Assembly: GCF_003031675.1 (NCBI RefSeq)
Contig: NZ_PYWX01000066.1
Location: forward strand, 1 to 64,000
Direction: 5' to 3'
Origin: Pseudomonas palleroniana
GTDB lineage: Bacteria; Pseudomonadota; Gammaproteobacteria; Pseudomonadales; Pseudomonadaceae
DNA: 64,000 nucleotides
Made by a program: the position numbers and the translations under genes. Below are positions 1 to 8,910 of this stretch, one piece after another. The notes under the pieces were generated by a model. That model was not told the DNA's origin. It made no database searches and saw only the letters and a list, made by a program, of their open reading frames with translations. Positions within the stretch are counted from its first letter, which is position 1. Every line of letters starts with the position of its first letter.

Positions 1-86
1 CAGGCACCTCGGTCCTCCTGAAATACCGCGGCGTCTTTGTTGGGGCGGCTTTGCCACCCAGCGCGGGGCAAGCCCGCTCACTACAG
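1..86. repeat. Dispersed REP-type repeat, copy A
   Basis: This block is almost identical to the reverse complement of 8766-8852, with a handful of substitutions and one indel. It ends in the REP-like core GGGGCAAGCCCGCTCACTAC. The pair brackets the betT-tauA block in opposite orientation. It carries no ORF and looks like a non-autonomous dispersed repeat; the window edge may truncate its outer side. Confidence 0.75.
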
Positions 87-124
87 GTTTGGTCGCGGTA
101 GGCTCTCTTAACTGACTAGCATTA

Positions 125-143
125 GGGCAAGCCCCCTCCCGCA
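125..143. repeat. Single REP core
   Basis: GGGCAAGCCCCCTCCCGCA matches the arm of the REPINs at 5083-5174 and 32384-32477, but here it is a lone half without an inverted partner. The surrounding 87-278 shows nothing else I can name. Confidence 0.6.
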
Positions 144-278
144 GGGCTTGCTGCATTTCAAATTCAAGCCGTCATCGCTGAACGATTTGCCGTCTCCACC
201 CGTCATACCCATCCTTGAACGAGTGTAGGAATTACCTACCACTCAGCCCTGCGATTAGTCCCGGACCGCCGATTCATG

Positions 279-306
279 TTTAACTTGAACGTTCGTTCAA
301 GTTAAA
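279..306. promoter_or_regulatory. Perfect palindrome, probable BetI-type operator
   Basis: Two 13-nt arms (279-291 and 294-306) are exact reverse complements around a TT spacer, with core TTGAACG-TT-CGTTCAA. The symmetry and core are what I would expect for a TetR-family operator, and BetI, the choline-responsive TetR repressor, controls bet genes in proteobacteria. It lies 93 bp before betT, so it probably represses betT until choline is present. No betI gene is in the window, so the assignment to BetI is inferred. Confidence 0.6.
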
Positions 307-399
307 ACCGGTGGTTCGCTGCCCGCTCACAACAGGAGGCTTACCTTTGCTGAGTCCGTTATTTCCAGCCACAACCCGTGTCGCCGGGGTGCATCGTTC

Positions 400-2400
400 A
401 TGAGTGCATCGTCCACCCCATCCAGTGGCCTGGTGCGCATGAATGCGCCCGTTTTCTACTTTGCCGCAACCGCCATTCTGCTGTTTGGCGTCACTGTCAT
501 CGCTATCCCGCAACAGGCCGGTGCCTGGCTGCTGGCGGCGCAAAACTGGGCGGCCAACACGGTCGGCTGGTACTACATGCTGGCGATGACGCTGTATCTG
601 GTCTTCGTGGTGGTCACCGCGCTATCGGGCTACGGCAAGATAAAACTCGGTGCCGACCACGACGAGCCCGAGTTCAGCTACCTGTCCTGGGCCGGTATGC
701 TGTTCGCCGCCGGGATCAGCATCACGTTGTTCTTCTTCTGCGTGTCGGAACCCTTGACGCACCTGGTGCAACCGCCGCAAGGCGCGCCGATGAACGCCGA
801 TGCCGCGCGCCAGGCCATGCAGATCCTGTTTCTGCACTGGGGCCTGCATGGCTGGGGCGTATTCGCCTTTGTCGGCATGGCCCTGGCGTATTTCGCCTAC
901 CGGCATAACCTGCCGCTGGCGTTGCGTTCGGCGCTGTATCCGCTGATCGGCAAGCGCATCAACGGCCCCATCGGCTACGCGGTGGATGGCTTCGGCATCA
1001 TCGCAACGGTGTTCGGCCTGGGGGCCGACATGGGCTTCGGGGTGCTGCACCTCAACTCCGGCCTGGACTACCTGTTCGGCATCGCTCACACCCAGTGGAT
1101 TCAGGTCGGCCTGATCACGCTGATGATGGGCGCGGCGATCATCGTGGCCGTGGCCGGTGTGGACAAGGGCGTGCGCGTGATGTCCGACATCAACATGCTG
1201 CTGGCCTGTGCGCTGCTGCTGTTCGTGTTGTTCGCCGGGCCTACCCAGCACCTGCTCAATACGCTGATCCAGAACGTCGGTGACTACCTCGGCGCGTTGC
1301 CGACCAAGAGTTTCGACGTGTATGCCTACGACAAGCCCAGCGACTGGCTGGGCGGTTGGACGGTGTTCTACTGGGCCTGGTGGATTGCATGGTCGCCCTT
1401 CGTGGGCCTGTTTATCGCACGGATTTCCCGTGGCCGGACCATTCGTGAGTTTGTGTTCGGTGTGCTGCTGATCCCGTTGGGTTTCACCCTGGCCTGGATG
1501 TCGATTTTCGGCAACAGCGCCATCGATCAAGTGCTCAATCACGGTATGGCGGCGCTCGGTCAGTCGGCCATTGATGAGCCCTCGATGAGCCTCTACCTGC
1601 TGCTGGAAACCTACCCGTGGAGCAAAACCGTCATCGCCGTCACGGTGTTTATCAGCTTCGTGTTCTTCGTGACCTCGGCCGACTCCGGCACCGTGGTGTT
1701 GTCGACCTTGTCGTCCAAGGGCGGCAGCGCCGATGAAGACGGGCCGAAATGGCTGCGGGTGTTCTGGGGCGCGATGACCGCGCTGGTCACCAGTGCCTTG
1801 CTGTTTGCCGGCAGTATCGACTCGCTCAAATCGGCGGTGGTGCTGACCTCGTTGCCGTTCTCGTTGATCCTGCTGCTGATGATGTGGGGGCTGCACAAGG
1901 CCTTTTACCTGGAGTCGCAGAAGCAGATCGCCCAGTTGCATTCGCTGGCGCCGGTGTCGGCGGCGCGTAAAGGCCGGGGGGGGTGGCGCCAGCGCTTGAG
2001 CCAGGCGGTGCACTTCCCATCACGAGATGAGGTATACCGCTTCCTCGACACCACCGTGCGCCCGGCCATTGAAGAAGTGACGGCGGTATTTGTCGAGAAG
2101 GGCTTGAACGTGGTCACGCAGCCGGACCCGGCCAATGACAGTGTCAGCCTGGAGATCGGTCATGGCGAGGAGCGCCCGTTTGTTTACCAGGTGCAGATGC
2201 GCGGCTACTTCACGCCGTCGTTTGCCCGCGGTGGCATGGGCAAGAAAGAGATCAACAACCGCCGCTATTACCGCGCCGAAGTGCACTTGAGCGAAGGCAG
2301 CCAGGACTACGACCTGGTGGGCTATACCAAGGAGCAGATCATCAACGACATCCTCGACCAGTACGAGCGACACCTGCAGTTCCTGCATCTGGTGCGTTAG
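400..2400 (+). CDS. betT: BCCT-family choline/betaine transporter (BetT-like)
   Basis: A 666-residue inner-membrane secondary transporter that would import choline or another quaternary amine for osmoprotection or catabolism. About twelve hydrophobic segments fill residues 15-515. The BCCT signature rich in Trp (WTVFYWAWWIAWSPF, near residue 320) is intact. A hydrophilic C-terminal domain of about 140 residues (from about 525) is typical of the long BetT type, where it serves osmosensing. The start at 400 has only a weak GGGGTG upstream; a second ATG at 439 would remove 13 residues. The gene stands alone behind the palindrome at 279-306. Substrate specificity is inferred from family resemblance. 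Confidence 0.88.
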   Translation: MSASSTPSSGLVRMNAPVFYFAATAILLFGVTVIAIPQQAGAWLLAAQNWAANTVGWYYMLAMTLYLVFVVVTALSGYGKIKLGADHDEPEFSYLSWAGMLFAAGISITLFFFCVSEPLTHLVQPPQGAPMNADAARQAMQILFLHWGLHGWGVFAFVGMALAYFAYRHNLPLALRSALYPLIGKRINGPIGYAVDGFGIIATVFGLGADMGFGVLHLNSGLDYLFGIAHTQWIQVGLITLMMGAAIIVAVAGVDKGVRVMSDINMLLACALLLFVLFAGPTQHLLNTLIQNVGDYLGALPTKSFDVYAYDKPSDWLGGWTVFYWAWWIAWSPFVGLFIARISRGRTIREFVFGVLLIPLGFTLAWMSIFGNSAIDQVLNHGMAALGQSAIDEPSMSLYLLLETYPWSKTVIAVTVFISFVFFVTSADSGTVVLSTLSSKGGSADEDGPKWLRVFWGAMTALVTSALLFAGSIDSLKSAVVLTSLPFSLILLLMMWGLHKAFYLESQKQIAQLHSLAPVSAARKGRGGWRQRLSQAVHFPSRDEVYRFLDTTVRPAIEEVTAVFVEKGLNVVTQPDPANDSVSLEIGHGEERPFVYQVQMRGYFTPSFARGGMGKKEINNRRYYRAEVHLSEGSQDYDLVGYTKEQIINDILDQYERHLQFLHLVR

Positions 2401-2425
2401 CCTGAAAGTCCAGAGGAACCCCCGC

Positions 2426-2455
2426 AAAGCCCCGTTCTACGGGGCTTTCTTAAAC
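2426..2455 (+). terminator. Rho-independent terminator of betT
   Basis: A 9-bp stem AAAGCCCCG/CGGGGCTTT (2426-2434 with 2440-2448) with a 5-nt loop is followed by a T-rich tail. It sits 26 bp after the betT stop. Confidence 0.8.
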
Positions 2456-2568
2456 TTAATTTCATCCGTCAAAGCTGCATTTTGACTCCGAACTGTCATC
2501 TCGCCACTGCGTAATTGTGTGAAGCGTTTGACGCTTTCATTTCAGAACAGTGACGGAGACAGGTACCG

Positions 2569-3918
2569 ATGAAGACGTTATTAAGCCCCATGGTGGGTGT
2601 CGCCGTGGCGAGCTTTATGCTGTCCGCCCATGCCGATTTTGTCGATGACAGCCACGCCGATGTGACCCTGCTCAACCGCTATCTCAACCAGCAGGGGCGT
2701 GATGTGGTGAACAGCAATGCCAAGGCTCACAGCATTCGCGATTGGGGCCAGGGGTTCGAGTTCAACTTCAAGTCCGGCTACACCGAAGGCCCGGTGGGTT
2801 TTGGCCTGGACCTGCAGGCGTTCTACGGTTTGAAGCTGGACTCCGGTGGTGACCTCAACGACAAGGATCACCAGGGCCGATACCCCGGCAGTATGTTCCC
2901 GCTGGACAACGGCAAGTCCGCCGACCAGTTCGGCGTGTTGAGCCCGACGTTCAAGATGCGTTTCGCCAAGGATGAACTGCGCGTCGGCACGCTCTACGGC
3001 AACAACCCGATACTGGCCAACACCGACGGGCGCCTGTACCAGCAGACCAATACCGGCGTGCAACTGGTGTCCAAGGACCTCAGCGACTTTACCTTCACCG
3101 GCGGCGATATCTTCAAGACCAAGATCCGCAATGAAACCGGCGACCAGGGCATGATCACCGCCGGCGGTACCAAAGAGAGCGATCGCTTCCTGTTTGGCGG
3201 TGCGGACTACACCGGTATCCAGAACACCACGGTCAGCCTGTGGTACTCCAACCTTGAGGACTACTATCAGCAGTTCTTCCTCGGTGCCAAGCGCCATGAC
3301 GCGTTGTCGGTGGGCGCCATCGATACCGATGTGCGCGTGTTCCGCAGCTTGGGTGTGGGCGGCAATGCCGATGGCGACAAGGACTACGCCGCGAGCGGTC
3401 TCTATGGCGATGGCGTGAACAAGGGGCGCATCAACCAAACCACCGCCAGCTTGCTTGAGAGCTACAGCCTTGACGGGCATACCGTCGGCTTGGGTATTCA
3501 GAAGAACAGTGGTGACAGCGACTTTCCCTACCTGGATTCAGGCCTGAACAGCGGCGACAACCGCCAGGGTCCAGGCTCAGGCGCCGACACCCCGGCACTC
3601 ACCAACATGCAGTTGAACAAATTCCAGCACGCCGGCGAGCGCACTTGGCTTGCGCAGTACAAATATGACTTCGGCAAACTCGGTCTCACCGGCCTGACGT
3701 TCTCCGCCGCCTACGCCCACGGTGATGACATCCGCACGGCGCAAGGCACGACCAGCGAATGGGAACGTAACGTCGCCGTGGCGTATCAAGTCCCCACCGG
3801 TACCCTGAAGGGCCTCGGCGTGACCTGGAAAAACGCCCACGCCAGCCCGGACATCAGCGGTGCGACTGTGCAAGATGAAAACCGTTTCTATGTCAGCTAT
3901 GTCGTTCCCCTCTGGTAG
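2569..3918 (+). CDS. OprD-family outer-membrane porin
   Basis: A 449-residue precursor with a 22-residue signal peptide ending AHA. The mature protein opens with the OprD-family FVDDSHADVTLLNRY stretch and WGQGFEFNFKSGYTEG, and ends in the aromatic YVVPLW typical of outer-membrane barrels. OprD porins form 18-stranded barrels taking up small carboxylates, amino acids or peptides. The ATG at 2569 follows GACGGAGACAGG. Given its place between a BCCT transporter and an aldo/keto reductase, no substrate can be assigned. Confidence 0.9.
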   Translation: MKTLLSPMVGVAVASFMLSAHADFVDDSHADVTLLNRYLNQQGRDVVNSNAKAHSIRDWGQGFEFNFKSGYTEGPVGFGLDLQAFYGLKLDSGGDLNDKDHQGRYPGSMFPLDNGKSADQFGVLSPTFKMRFAKDELRVGTLYGNNPILANTDGRLYQQTNTGVQLVSKDLSDFTFTGGDIFKTKIRNETGDQGMITAGGTKESDRFLFGGADYTGIQNTTVSLWYSNLEDYYQQFFLGAKRHDALSVGAIDTDVRVFRSLGVGGNADGDKDYAASGLYGDGVNKGRINQTTASLLESYSLDGHTVGLGIQKNSGDSDFPYLDSGLNSGDNRQGPGSGADTPALTNMQLNKFQHAGERTWLAQYKYDFGKLGLTGLTFSAAYAHGDDIRTAQGTTSEWERNVAVAYQVPTGTLKGLGVTWKNAHASPDISGATVQDENRFYVSYVVPLW

Positions 3919-3967
3919 GAAATTGCTGTAAAACGGACAGGCAGACTTAAGCGATTCAGCTGGTTAA

Positions 3968-4003
3968 AAGGCCTGGGAATAAGCTTATTTCCGGGCCTTA
4001 TTT
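3968..4003 (+). terminator. Probable terminator after the OprD gene
   Basis: AAGGCC and GGCCTT enclose an inner imperfect palindrome around AAGCTT, about 50 bp after the porin stop. The T-run is short (TATTT), so the terminator may be weak. Confidence 0.5.
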
Positions 4004-4026
4004 GCCGACGTCCAAGAGAGGATTCG

Positions 4027-5064
4027 ATGACTTACATTGCTGCCGAAAACCGCTATGAATCTATCCCGTACCGCCGCGTAGGCCGCAGTGGACTGGTGCT
4101 ACCGGCACTGTCCCTGGGCCTGTGGCACAACTTTGGCGACAGCACCCCGATCGACACCCAGCGCGCCCTGCTGCGCACCGCGTTCGACCTGGGCATCAAC
4201 CACTTCGACCTGGCCAACAACTATGGCCCGCCCTATGGCAGCGCCGAGATCAATTTCGGCCGTCTGCTGCGTGAAGATTTCAAGCACTACCGCGACGAGC
4301 TGATCATCTCCAGCAAGGCCGGCTGGGACATGTGGCCCGGCCCTTACGGCCAGGGTGGCGGTTCGCGCAAATACGTCCTGGCGAGCCTGGACCAGAGCCT
4401 GCAACGCCTGGGCGTCGACTACGTGGATATCTTCTATTCCCACCGTTTTGATGCCGACACCCCACTTGAAGAAACCGCCGGCGCCCTCGCTACTGCCGTG
4501 CAACAGGGCAAGGCGTTGTACATCGGCATCTCGTCGTATTCCGGCGTGAAAACCCGCGAAATGGCTGCCCTGCTCAAAGAGTGGAAAGTGCCGTTGCTGA
4601 TTCACCAGCCGGCGTACAACCTGCTCAACCGCTGGGTGGAAAAAGACCTGTTGGAGACCACCGAAGAGCTTGGCGCCGGTGTGATTGCCTTCACGCCGCT
4701 GGCCCAAGGGCTGCTCACCGACAAGTACCTCAACGGCGTGCCGGCGGACGCGCGGGTCAACCGTCCGGGTGGTGGTTCGTTGCAAGCCAAACACTTGTCG
4801 GAAACCAACATCGCCCATGTGCGTGCACTGAACGAAATCGCTCAGCGCCGCGGCCAGAGCCTGGCGCAATTGGCGCTGGCCTGGACCTTGCGCGACCCTC
4901 GAGTGACCAGTGCGCTGATCGGCGCCAGCCGGCCGGAGCAGATCATCGAAAACGTCGGGGCGTTGAAGAACTTGAGCTTCAGCGCGCAGGAGCTGGCGGA
5001 GATCGATCGGTTTGCGCAGGAAGGCGGGATCAACCTGTGGGAAAAACCATCCACTGCTGAATAA
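4027..5064 (+). CDS. Aldo/keto reductase, YghZ (L-glyceraldehyde-3-phosphate reductase) type
   Basis: A 345-residue cytosolic NADPH-dependent oxidoreductase of the AKR14/Kv-beta-like group. The catalytic tetrad is visible as D61, Y66 (DLANNYGPPYGSAE), K97 (ISSKAG) and H139 (FYSHRFD). The segment KAGWDMWPGPYGQGG is characteristic of YghZ, which reduces methylglyoxal and L-glyceraldehyde 3-phosphate. Length is right for the family. AGAGAGGATTCG precedes the ATG. It is not obviously co-transcribed with the porin because a hairpin lies between them. The physiological substrate is unknown. Confidence 0.88.
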   Translation: MTYIAAENRYESIPYRRVGRSGLVLPALSLGLWHNFGDSTPIDTQRALLRTAFDLGINHFDLANNYGPPYGSAEINFGRLLREDFKHYRDELIISSKAGWDMWPGPYGQGGGSRKYVLASLDQSLQRLGVDYVDIFYSHRFDADTPLEETAGALATAVQQGKALYIGISSYSGVKTREMAALLKEWKVPLLIHQPAYNLLNRWVEKDLLETTEELGAGVIAFTPLAQGLLTDKYLNGVPADARVNRPGGGSLQAKHLSETNIAHVRALNEIAQRRGQSLAQLALAWTLRDPRVTSALIGASRPEQIIENVGALKNLSFSAQELAEIDRFAQEGGINLWEKPSTAE

Positions 5065-5082
5065 CCTGGCAGCACAGGGTCA

Positions 5083-5174
5083 ATGTGGGAGGGGGCTTGC
5101 TCCCGATGGCGGTGAGTCAGCCAATGCATAAGTTGACTGATTCACCGCTATCGGGAGCAAGCCCCCTCCCGCAT
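5083..5174. repeat. REPIN (inverted REP doublet)
   Basis: Two REP arms, TGTGGGAGGGGGCTTGCTCC (from 5084) and its near reverse complement ending at 5174, flank a 40-nt spacer and could fold into a long hairpin. It lies between convergent genes (the aldo/keto reductase and tauD), where it may also stop transcription. REPINs are moved by RAYT transposases encoded elsewhere. Confidence 0.85.
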
Positions 5175-5191
5175 ATGTTCTTTGTCGGGCT

Positions 5192-6040
5192 TTAGAAAGG
5201 AACGTCGCCCAGGATTGTCGCCCGGTGCATCACCCGCCGCTGCGGCCGGTAATCGTCCACCGCGTAATGCTGCGTCACACGGTTGTCCCAGAACGCCACG
5301 TCATTCTCCTGCCAGCGCCAGCGGATGGTGAATTCCGGGCGTGTGGCGTGGGCAAACAGCAGCTTGAGAATCGCCTCGCTTTCCGCCGGTTCCAGTTCAT
5401 TGATTCGGGTGGTGAACCCTTCGCTGACAAACAGTGATTTGCGCCCGCTCACCGGGTGCGTACGCACGACCGGGTGCGACAGTGGCGGGTTTTTCTTGCG
5501 GGTTTCTTCCCAGCGCAGCAGGTCTTCGGCGCTGTTGCCAAAGCGCTCCAGCGGGAAAGACTTGGTGAAGTCGTGGGTGGCGGTCAGGCCGTTGAGTAAT
5601 CGCTTCAGCGGTTCGGAGAGCGCCTCATAGGCGGCAATGCCACTGGCCCACAACGTATCGCCGCCAAACGCCGGCAGCTGCTTGGCGCTGAGTACCGCAC
5701 CGAGTGCCGGGGTGGGCAGGAATGTCACGTCGGTATGCCAGACGGCGTTGTCGCGCACATCGGTGACGGCGGTATCGAGGATCAGCACTTCGGGCTGTTC
5801 CGGCACATTGGGGTAGATCGGGTGAATGTGCAGGTCGCCAAAGTTCGCCGCGAAGCGTGCTTGTTGCTGTGGGGTGATCGGCTGGCCACGGAAGAACAGC
5901 ACCGAGTGGCTGAGTAACGCCTGCTCGATGGCATCGCGGTGTTCGGTGCTCAGCGGCTGGGTAATATCCACGCCGCTGATCTGTGCGCCCAGGGCAGTGC
6001 TTAGTGGGGTAACGGTCAGGCTGCTCAATTCAGTTCTCAT
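5192..6040 (-). CDS. tauD: Taurine dioxygenase (2-oxoglutarate-dependent)
   Basis: Cleaves taurine to sulfite and aminoacetaldehyde, using Fe(II), O2 and 2-oxoglutarate, in the cytosol during sulfur limitation. The protein is 282 residues from the ATG at 6040. The facial triad is seen as HTD (H102, D104, in NAVWHTDVTF) and a distal His in VTQHYAVDDY (about 258), followed by the 2-oxoglutarate-binding Arg in PQRRVMHRATILGD. A GTG directly upstream at 6043 could add one residue. Last gene of the tauABCD operon; only 3 bp separate it from tauC. Confidence 0.95.
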   Translation of the reverse strand: MRTELSSLTVTPLSTALGAQISGVDITQPLSTEHRDAIEQALLSHSVLFFRGQPITPQQQARFAANFGDLHIHPIYPNVPEQPEVLILDTAVTDVRDNAVWHTDVTFLPTPALGAVLSAKQLPAFGGDTLWASGIAAYEALSEPLKRLLNGLTATHDFTKSFPLERFGNSAEDLLRWEETRKKNPPLSHPVVRTHPVSGRKSLFVSEGFTTRINELEPAESEAILKLLFAHATRPEFTIRWRWQENDVAFWDNRVTQHYAVDDYRPQRRVMHRATILGDVPF

Positions 6041-6043
6041 CAC

Positions 6044-6883
6044 TCAGTGTGCCTGGCCATGCCAAGGCACTAATTTACGCTGCAGGGCACGCAGGCCCAT
6101 TTCCATGGCGAAGGCGATCAGGGCAATCACCAGAATCCCCAGCACCACCACATCGGTGACCAGGAACTGCGCCGCCGACTGCACCATGAAACCCAGGCCG
6201 CTGGTGGCGGCGATCAGTTCGGCGGCGACCAGGGTCGACCAGCCCACGCCCAGGCCGATGCGCACACCGGTGAGGATGTCGGGCAGTGCGCTCGGCAGGA
6301 TCACGTGGCGAATCAACTGGGCACGGGTAGCGCCCAGCGATTGCGCGGCGCGTAGTTTGGCGGGGTCGACGGTGCGTACGCCGGTCGCCGTGGCGATGGC
6401 GATCGGCGCAAAGATCGCCAGGTAAATCAGCAGTACCTTGGACAACTCGCCGATGCCGCACCAGATCACGATCAACGGCAGGTAGGCCAATGGCGGGATA
6501 GGCCGGTAGAACTCGATCAGCGGGTCGAGAATGCCGCGAGCGATACGGTTGGCACCGATGGCGATGCCCACCGGCACGGCGGTCAGCACCGCACAGCCCA
6601 GGCCCAGGCCGATACGGCTCAAGCTCGAGGCCAAGTGCTGCCACAAGGTGGAGTCCATGTAGCCCGTGGTCGCCAGCAGCCAGCCTTTTTGCAGCACCGC
6701 AGACGGTGGCGGCAGGAACAGCGGTTCAATCAGGCCAGTGGCGGTGATGGCCCACCAGAGCGTCAGCAGCGCTACTACGGTCAGCACACTGATCCAGCGC
6801 GTGCTCAGGCTGCGACGCACCGCGATAACCGCATGCGCCGGACGCTTGGCGGTGGTGGTGGAGGAAAGTTCGTAACTGCTCAT
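6044..6883 (-). CDS. tauC: Taurine ABC transporter permease
   Basis: A 279-residue inner-membrane permease of the SsuC/TauC type with about six transmembrane helices. The EAA-type loop that docks the ATPase is visible (SLGATRAQLIRHVILPSALP). Its start overlaps the end of tauB by 4 bp, showing translational coupling. It works with TauA (binding protein) and TauB (ATPase). Confidence 0.94.
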   Translation of the reverse strand: MSSYELSSTTTAKRPAHAVIAVRRSLSTRWISVLTVVALLTLWWAITATGLIEPLFLPPPSAVLQKGWLLATTGYMDSTLWQHLASSLSRIGLGLGCAVLTAVPVGIAIGANRIARGILDPLIEFYRPIPPLAYLPLIVIWCGIGELSKVLLIYLAIFAPIAIATATGVRTVDPAKLRAAQSLGATRAQLIRHVILPSALPDILTGVRIGLGVGWSTLVAAELIAATSGLGFMVQSAAQFLVTDVVVLGILVIALIAFAMEMGLRALQRKLVPWHGQAH

Positions 6884-7659
6884 GCGCGCACCTGCCGTTG
6901 CGAGAACACTTTGCCCAGCACGTGCTCACGGGTTTCGATAAAGCGTGGGTCGGACTTGATGGCTCGCGCCGATTCGCCGGCGGCGTAACGCTGGCCAAAG
7001 TCCAGGTGCAGGCGTTCGACGATCTGGCCAGGGTTGGGGGCCAGCAGGATCAAATCAGTGGCGAGGAACACCGCCTCTTCGATGTCGTGGGTAATCAGGA
7101 ACACCGGCTTGGCCGTGCGCCGCCAGACCTGCAGCAGCAGTTCCTGCATCTGTTCGCGGGTGAAGGCATCGAGGGCGCCGAAGGGTTCGTCCATCAGCAA
7201 CACACGAGGGTCGGCCGCCAGGGCACGGGCCAGGCCCACGCGTTGTTTCTGGCCGCCGGAGAGTTGCCAGATACGACGCTTGTCGAAACCCGCCAGGTCC
7301 ACCAGGGCCAGCATTTCCCGGGCGCGCACTTCACGTTGTGCCTTGGGCACACCGGCCAGTTCGAGACCGAAGCCGACATTGGCCAGCACGTCCTGCCAGG
7401 GCAGCAGCGCGTCATCCTGGAACACCACGCCACGTTCGGCGCTGGGGCCTTTGACCGGCACGCCGTCCAGGGTGATGCGCCCGGCGCTGGGTTCGACGAA
7501 ACCGGCTATCAGGTTCAACAGCGAGGTCTTGCCACTGCCGGACGGGCCGAGAGCGACCAGCAACTGCTGGGGCCCCAGGTCCAGTGAAATGTCAGCCAGT
7601 ACCGGTGATGTGGCGCCTGGGTACTGTGCGCTGATGCGCTCCAGTTGTAGCAAGGCCAT
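6880..7659 (-). CDS. tauB: Taurine ABC transporter ATP-binding protein
   Basis: A 259-residue ABC ATPase powering taurine import. Walker A GPSGSGKT is at residues 38-45, the signature LSGGQ at 133-137, Walker B with DEP at 157-159, and the switch His in FLITHDIEEA. It lies 16 bp after tauA and overlaps tauC by 4 bp. Confidence 0.95.
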   Translation of the reverse strand: MALLQLERISAQYPGATSPVLADISLDLGPQQLLVALGPSGSGKTSLLNLIAGFVEPSAGRITLDGVPVKGPSAERGVVFQDDALLPWQDVLANVGFGLELAGVPKAQREVRAREMLALVDLAGFDKRRIWQLSGGQKQRVGLARALAADPRVLLMDEPFGALDAFTREQMQELLLQVWRRTAKPVFLITHDIEEAVFLATDLILLAPNPGQIVERLHLDFGQRYAAGESARAIKSDPRFIETREHVLGKVFSQRQVRA

Positions 7660-7675
7660 CGCGATGGACTCCCGA

Positions 7676-8653
7676 TCAGTGGGTGATGAATTTGGCGCTG
7701 ACGTAAGGTGCGTAGTCCGGCAGTACGGCGTCGACCTTGCCTTGTTCCTTGAGGAACGCTGCCGTGTCGGTCACGGCCTGGGTGGTCGGTGCGCCCAGCA
7801 GGGTCACCTGGTCAGCGGCCAGCGGGTAGACATTGCCTTGCAGCAGCAGCGGGATATCACTGGCCTTGGCGCCGGAGAGCTTCACCAGCTTGTCGACGTT
7901 GCCTTTATCGGCTAGCCAGGCTTGTGGGTCTTTGCGGTAGGCGGCGTAGGCATCCAGGGTGACTTTGGCGAACGCACTGACGATTTCCGGGTGCTTTTCG
8001 GCGAAGTCTTTGCGCACGATCCACGCATCGAAGGTCGGTGCGCCGAGCTTGGCCAGTTCACCGGAGGTGATCAGCACCTTGCCGTTTTCCTTGGCTACGC
8101 CCAGGGCCGGGTCCCAGACATAGGTCGCGTCAATGTCGCCGCGCTTCCAGGCGGCGATGATTGCCGGTGGCGCGAGGTTGAGGATGGTCACTTTGGACGG
8201 GTCGATATTCCAGTGTTTCAGCGCCGCCAGCAGGCTGTAGTGCCCGGTGGAGACAAACGGCACGGCGACCTTTTTACCGATCAGGTCCTGCGGGCTGTTG
8301 ATCCCTGAACCATCGCGCGCCACCAGGGCTTCGGCGCCGCCGATCTGGGTGGCGACGAGGAAGGTTTGCACCGGCACTTTGCGGGTAATGGCTGCGGTCA
8401 GCGGGCTCGAACCGAGGTAGCCGATCTGCACGTCACCGGAGGCAATGGCGGCGATGATGTCGGCGCCGTTGTCGAATTTGCGCCAGTTGATCTTGGCCTG
8501 GGTGGCTTTCTCATAAGCACCGTCGGCCTGGGCGACTTTGGCCGGGTCTACGGTGGTCTGGTAAGCGATCGTCACATCCGCCGCCTGGGCAAACAGGCTG
8601 GCACCGGCCAGGGACAACGCCGCCAGAAGGCGCAGTGGGATTAAACGTTTCAA
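7676..8653 (-). CDS. tauA: Taurine ABC transporter periplasmic binding protein
   Basis: A 325-residue precursor with a signal peptide ending LFAQA-A (about residue 24). The mature part is a two-lobed binding protein of the TauA/SsuA family (VTIAYQTTVDPAKVAQ, IGYLGSSPL, ATYVWDPALG). First gene of tauABCD, with GGAGCATCCCC upstream of the ATG. The AT-rich stretch 8700-8750 upstream probably holds the promoter and may bind CysB- or Cbl-like sulfur-starvation activators; that is inference. Confidence 0.95.
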   Translation of the reverse strand: MKRLIPLRLLAALSLAGASLFAQAADVTIAYQTTVDPAKVAQADGAYEKATQAKINWRKFDNGADIIAAIASGDVQIGYLGSSPLTAAITRKVPVQTFLVATQIGGAEALVARDGSGINSPQDLIGKKVAVPFVSTGHYSLLAALKHWNIDPSKVTILNLAPPAIIAAWKRGDIDATYVWDPALGVAKENGKVLITSGELAKLGAPTFDAWIVRKDFAEKHPEIVSAFAKVTLDAYAAYRKDPQAWLADKGNVDKLVKLSGAKASDIPLLLQGNVYPLAADQVTLLGAPTTQAVTDTAAFLKEQGKVDAVLPDYAPYVSAKFITH

Positions 8654-8765
8654 AGGGGATGCTCCTCAATCAGGCGGCCGAGGGTCGGCGTGTGAGGAGA
8701 CTAAATGATCTAAGAACTCTAAAATAAATAACTTATTAGAATTAGCTTATGAGAAGAACGCTGAC

Positions 8766-8902
8766 CTGTAGTGAGCGGGCTTGCCCCGCGCTGGGGGGGC
8801 GCAGCCGCCCCAACAAAGACGCCGCGGTATTTCATTAGGACCGAGGTGCCTGGGTTTGGGGCGGCTTCGCCCCCCGGCGCGGGGCAAGCCCGCTCACTAC
8901 AG
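8766..8902. repeat. Dispersed inverted REP pair, copy B
   Basis: Begins CTGTAGTGAGCGGGCTTGCC and ends with the reverse complement GGCAAGCCCGCTCACTACAG, making a REPIN-like unit. Its first 87 nt are the near-identical reverse complement of 1-86. It occupies the space between the divergent tauA upstream region and the end of gshA. Confidence 0.8.
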
Positions 8903-8910
8903 CAAGTTAT

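Noticed and set aside
622..2013. 463-residue reverse-strand ORF
   Set aside because: It is a shadow of betT: composition is dominated by His, Gln and Arg, with no domain, and the forward frame is clearly coding.
5083..5174. Insertion sequence
   Set aside because: No transposase or target duplication; the structure is that of a REP doublet.
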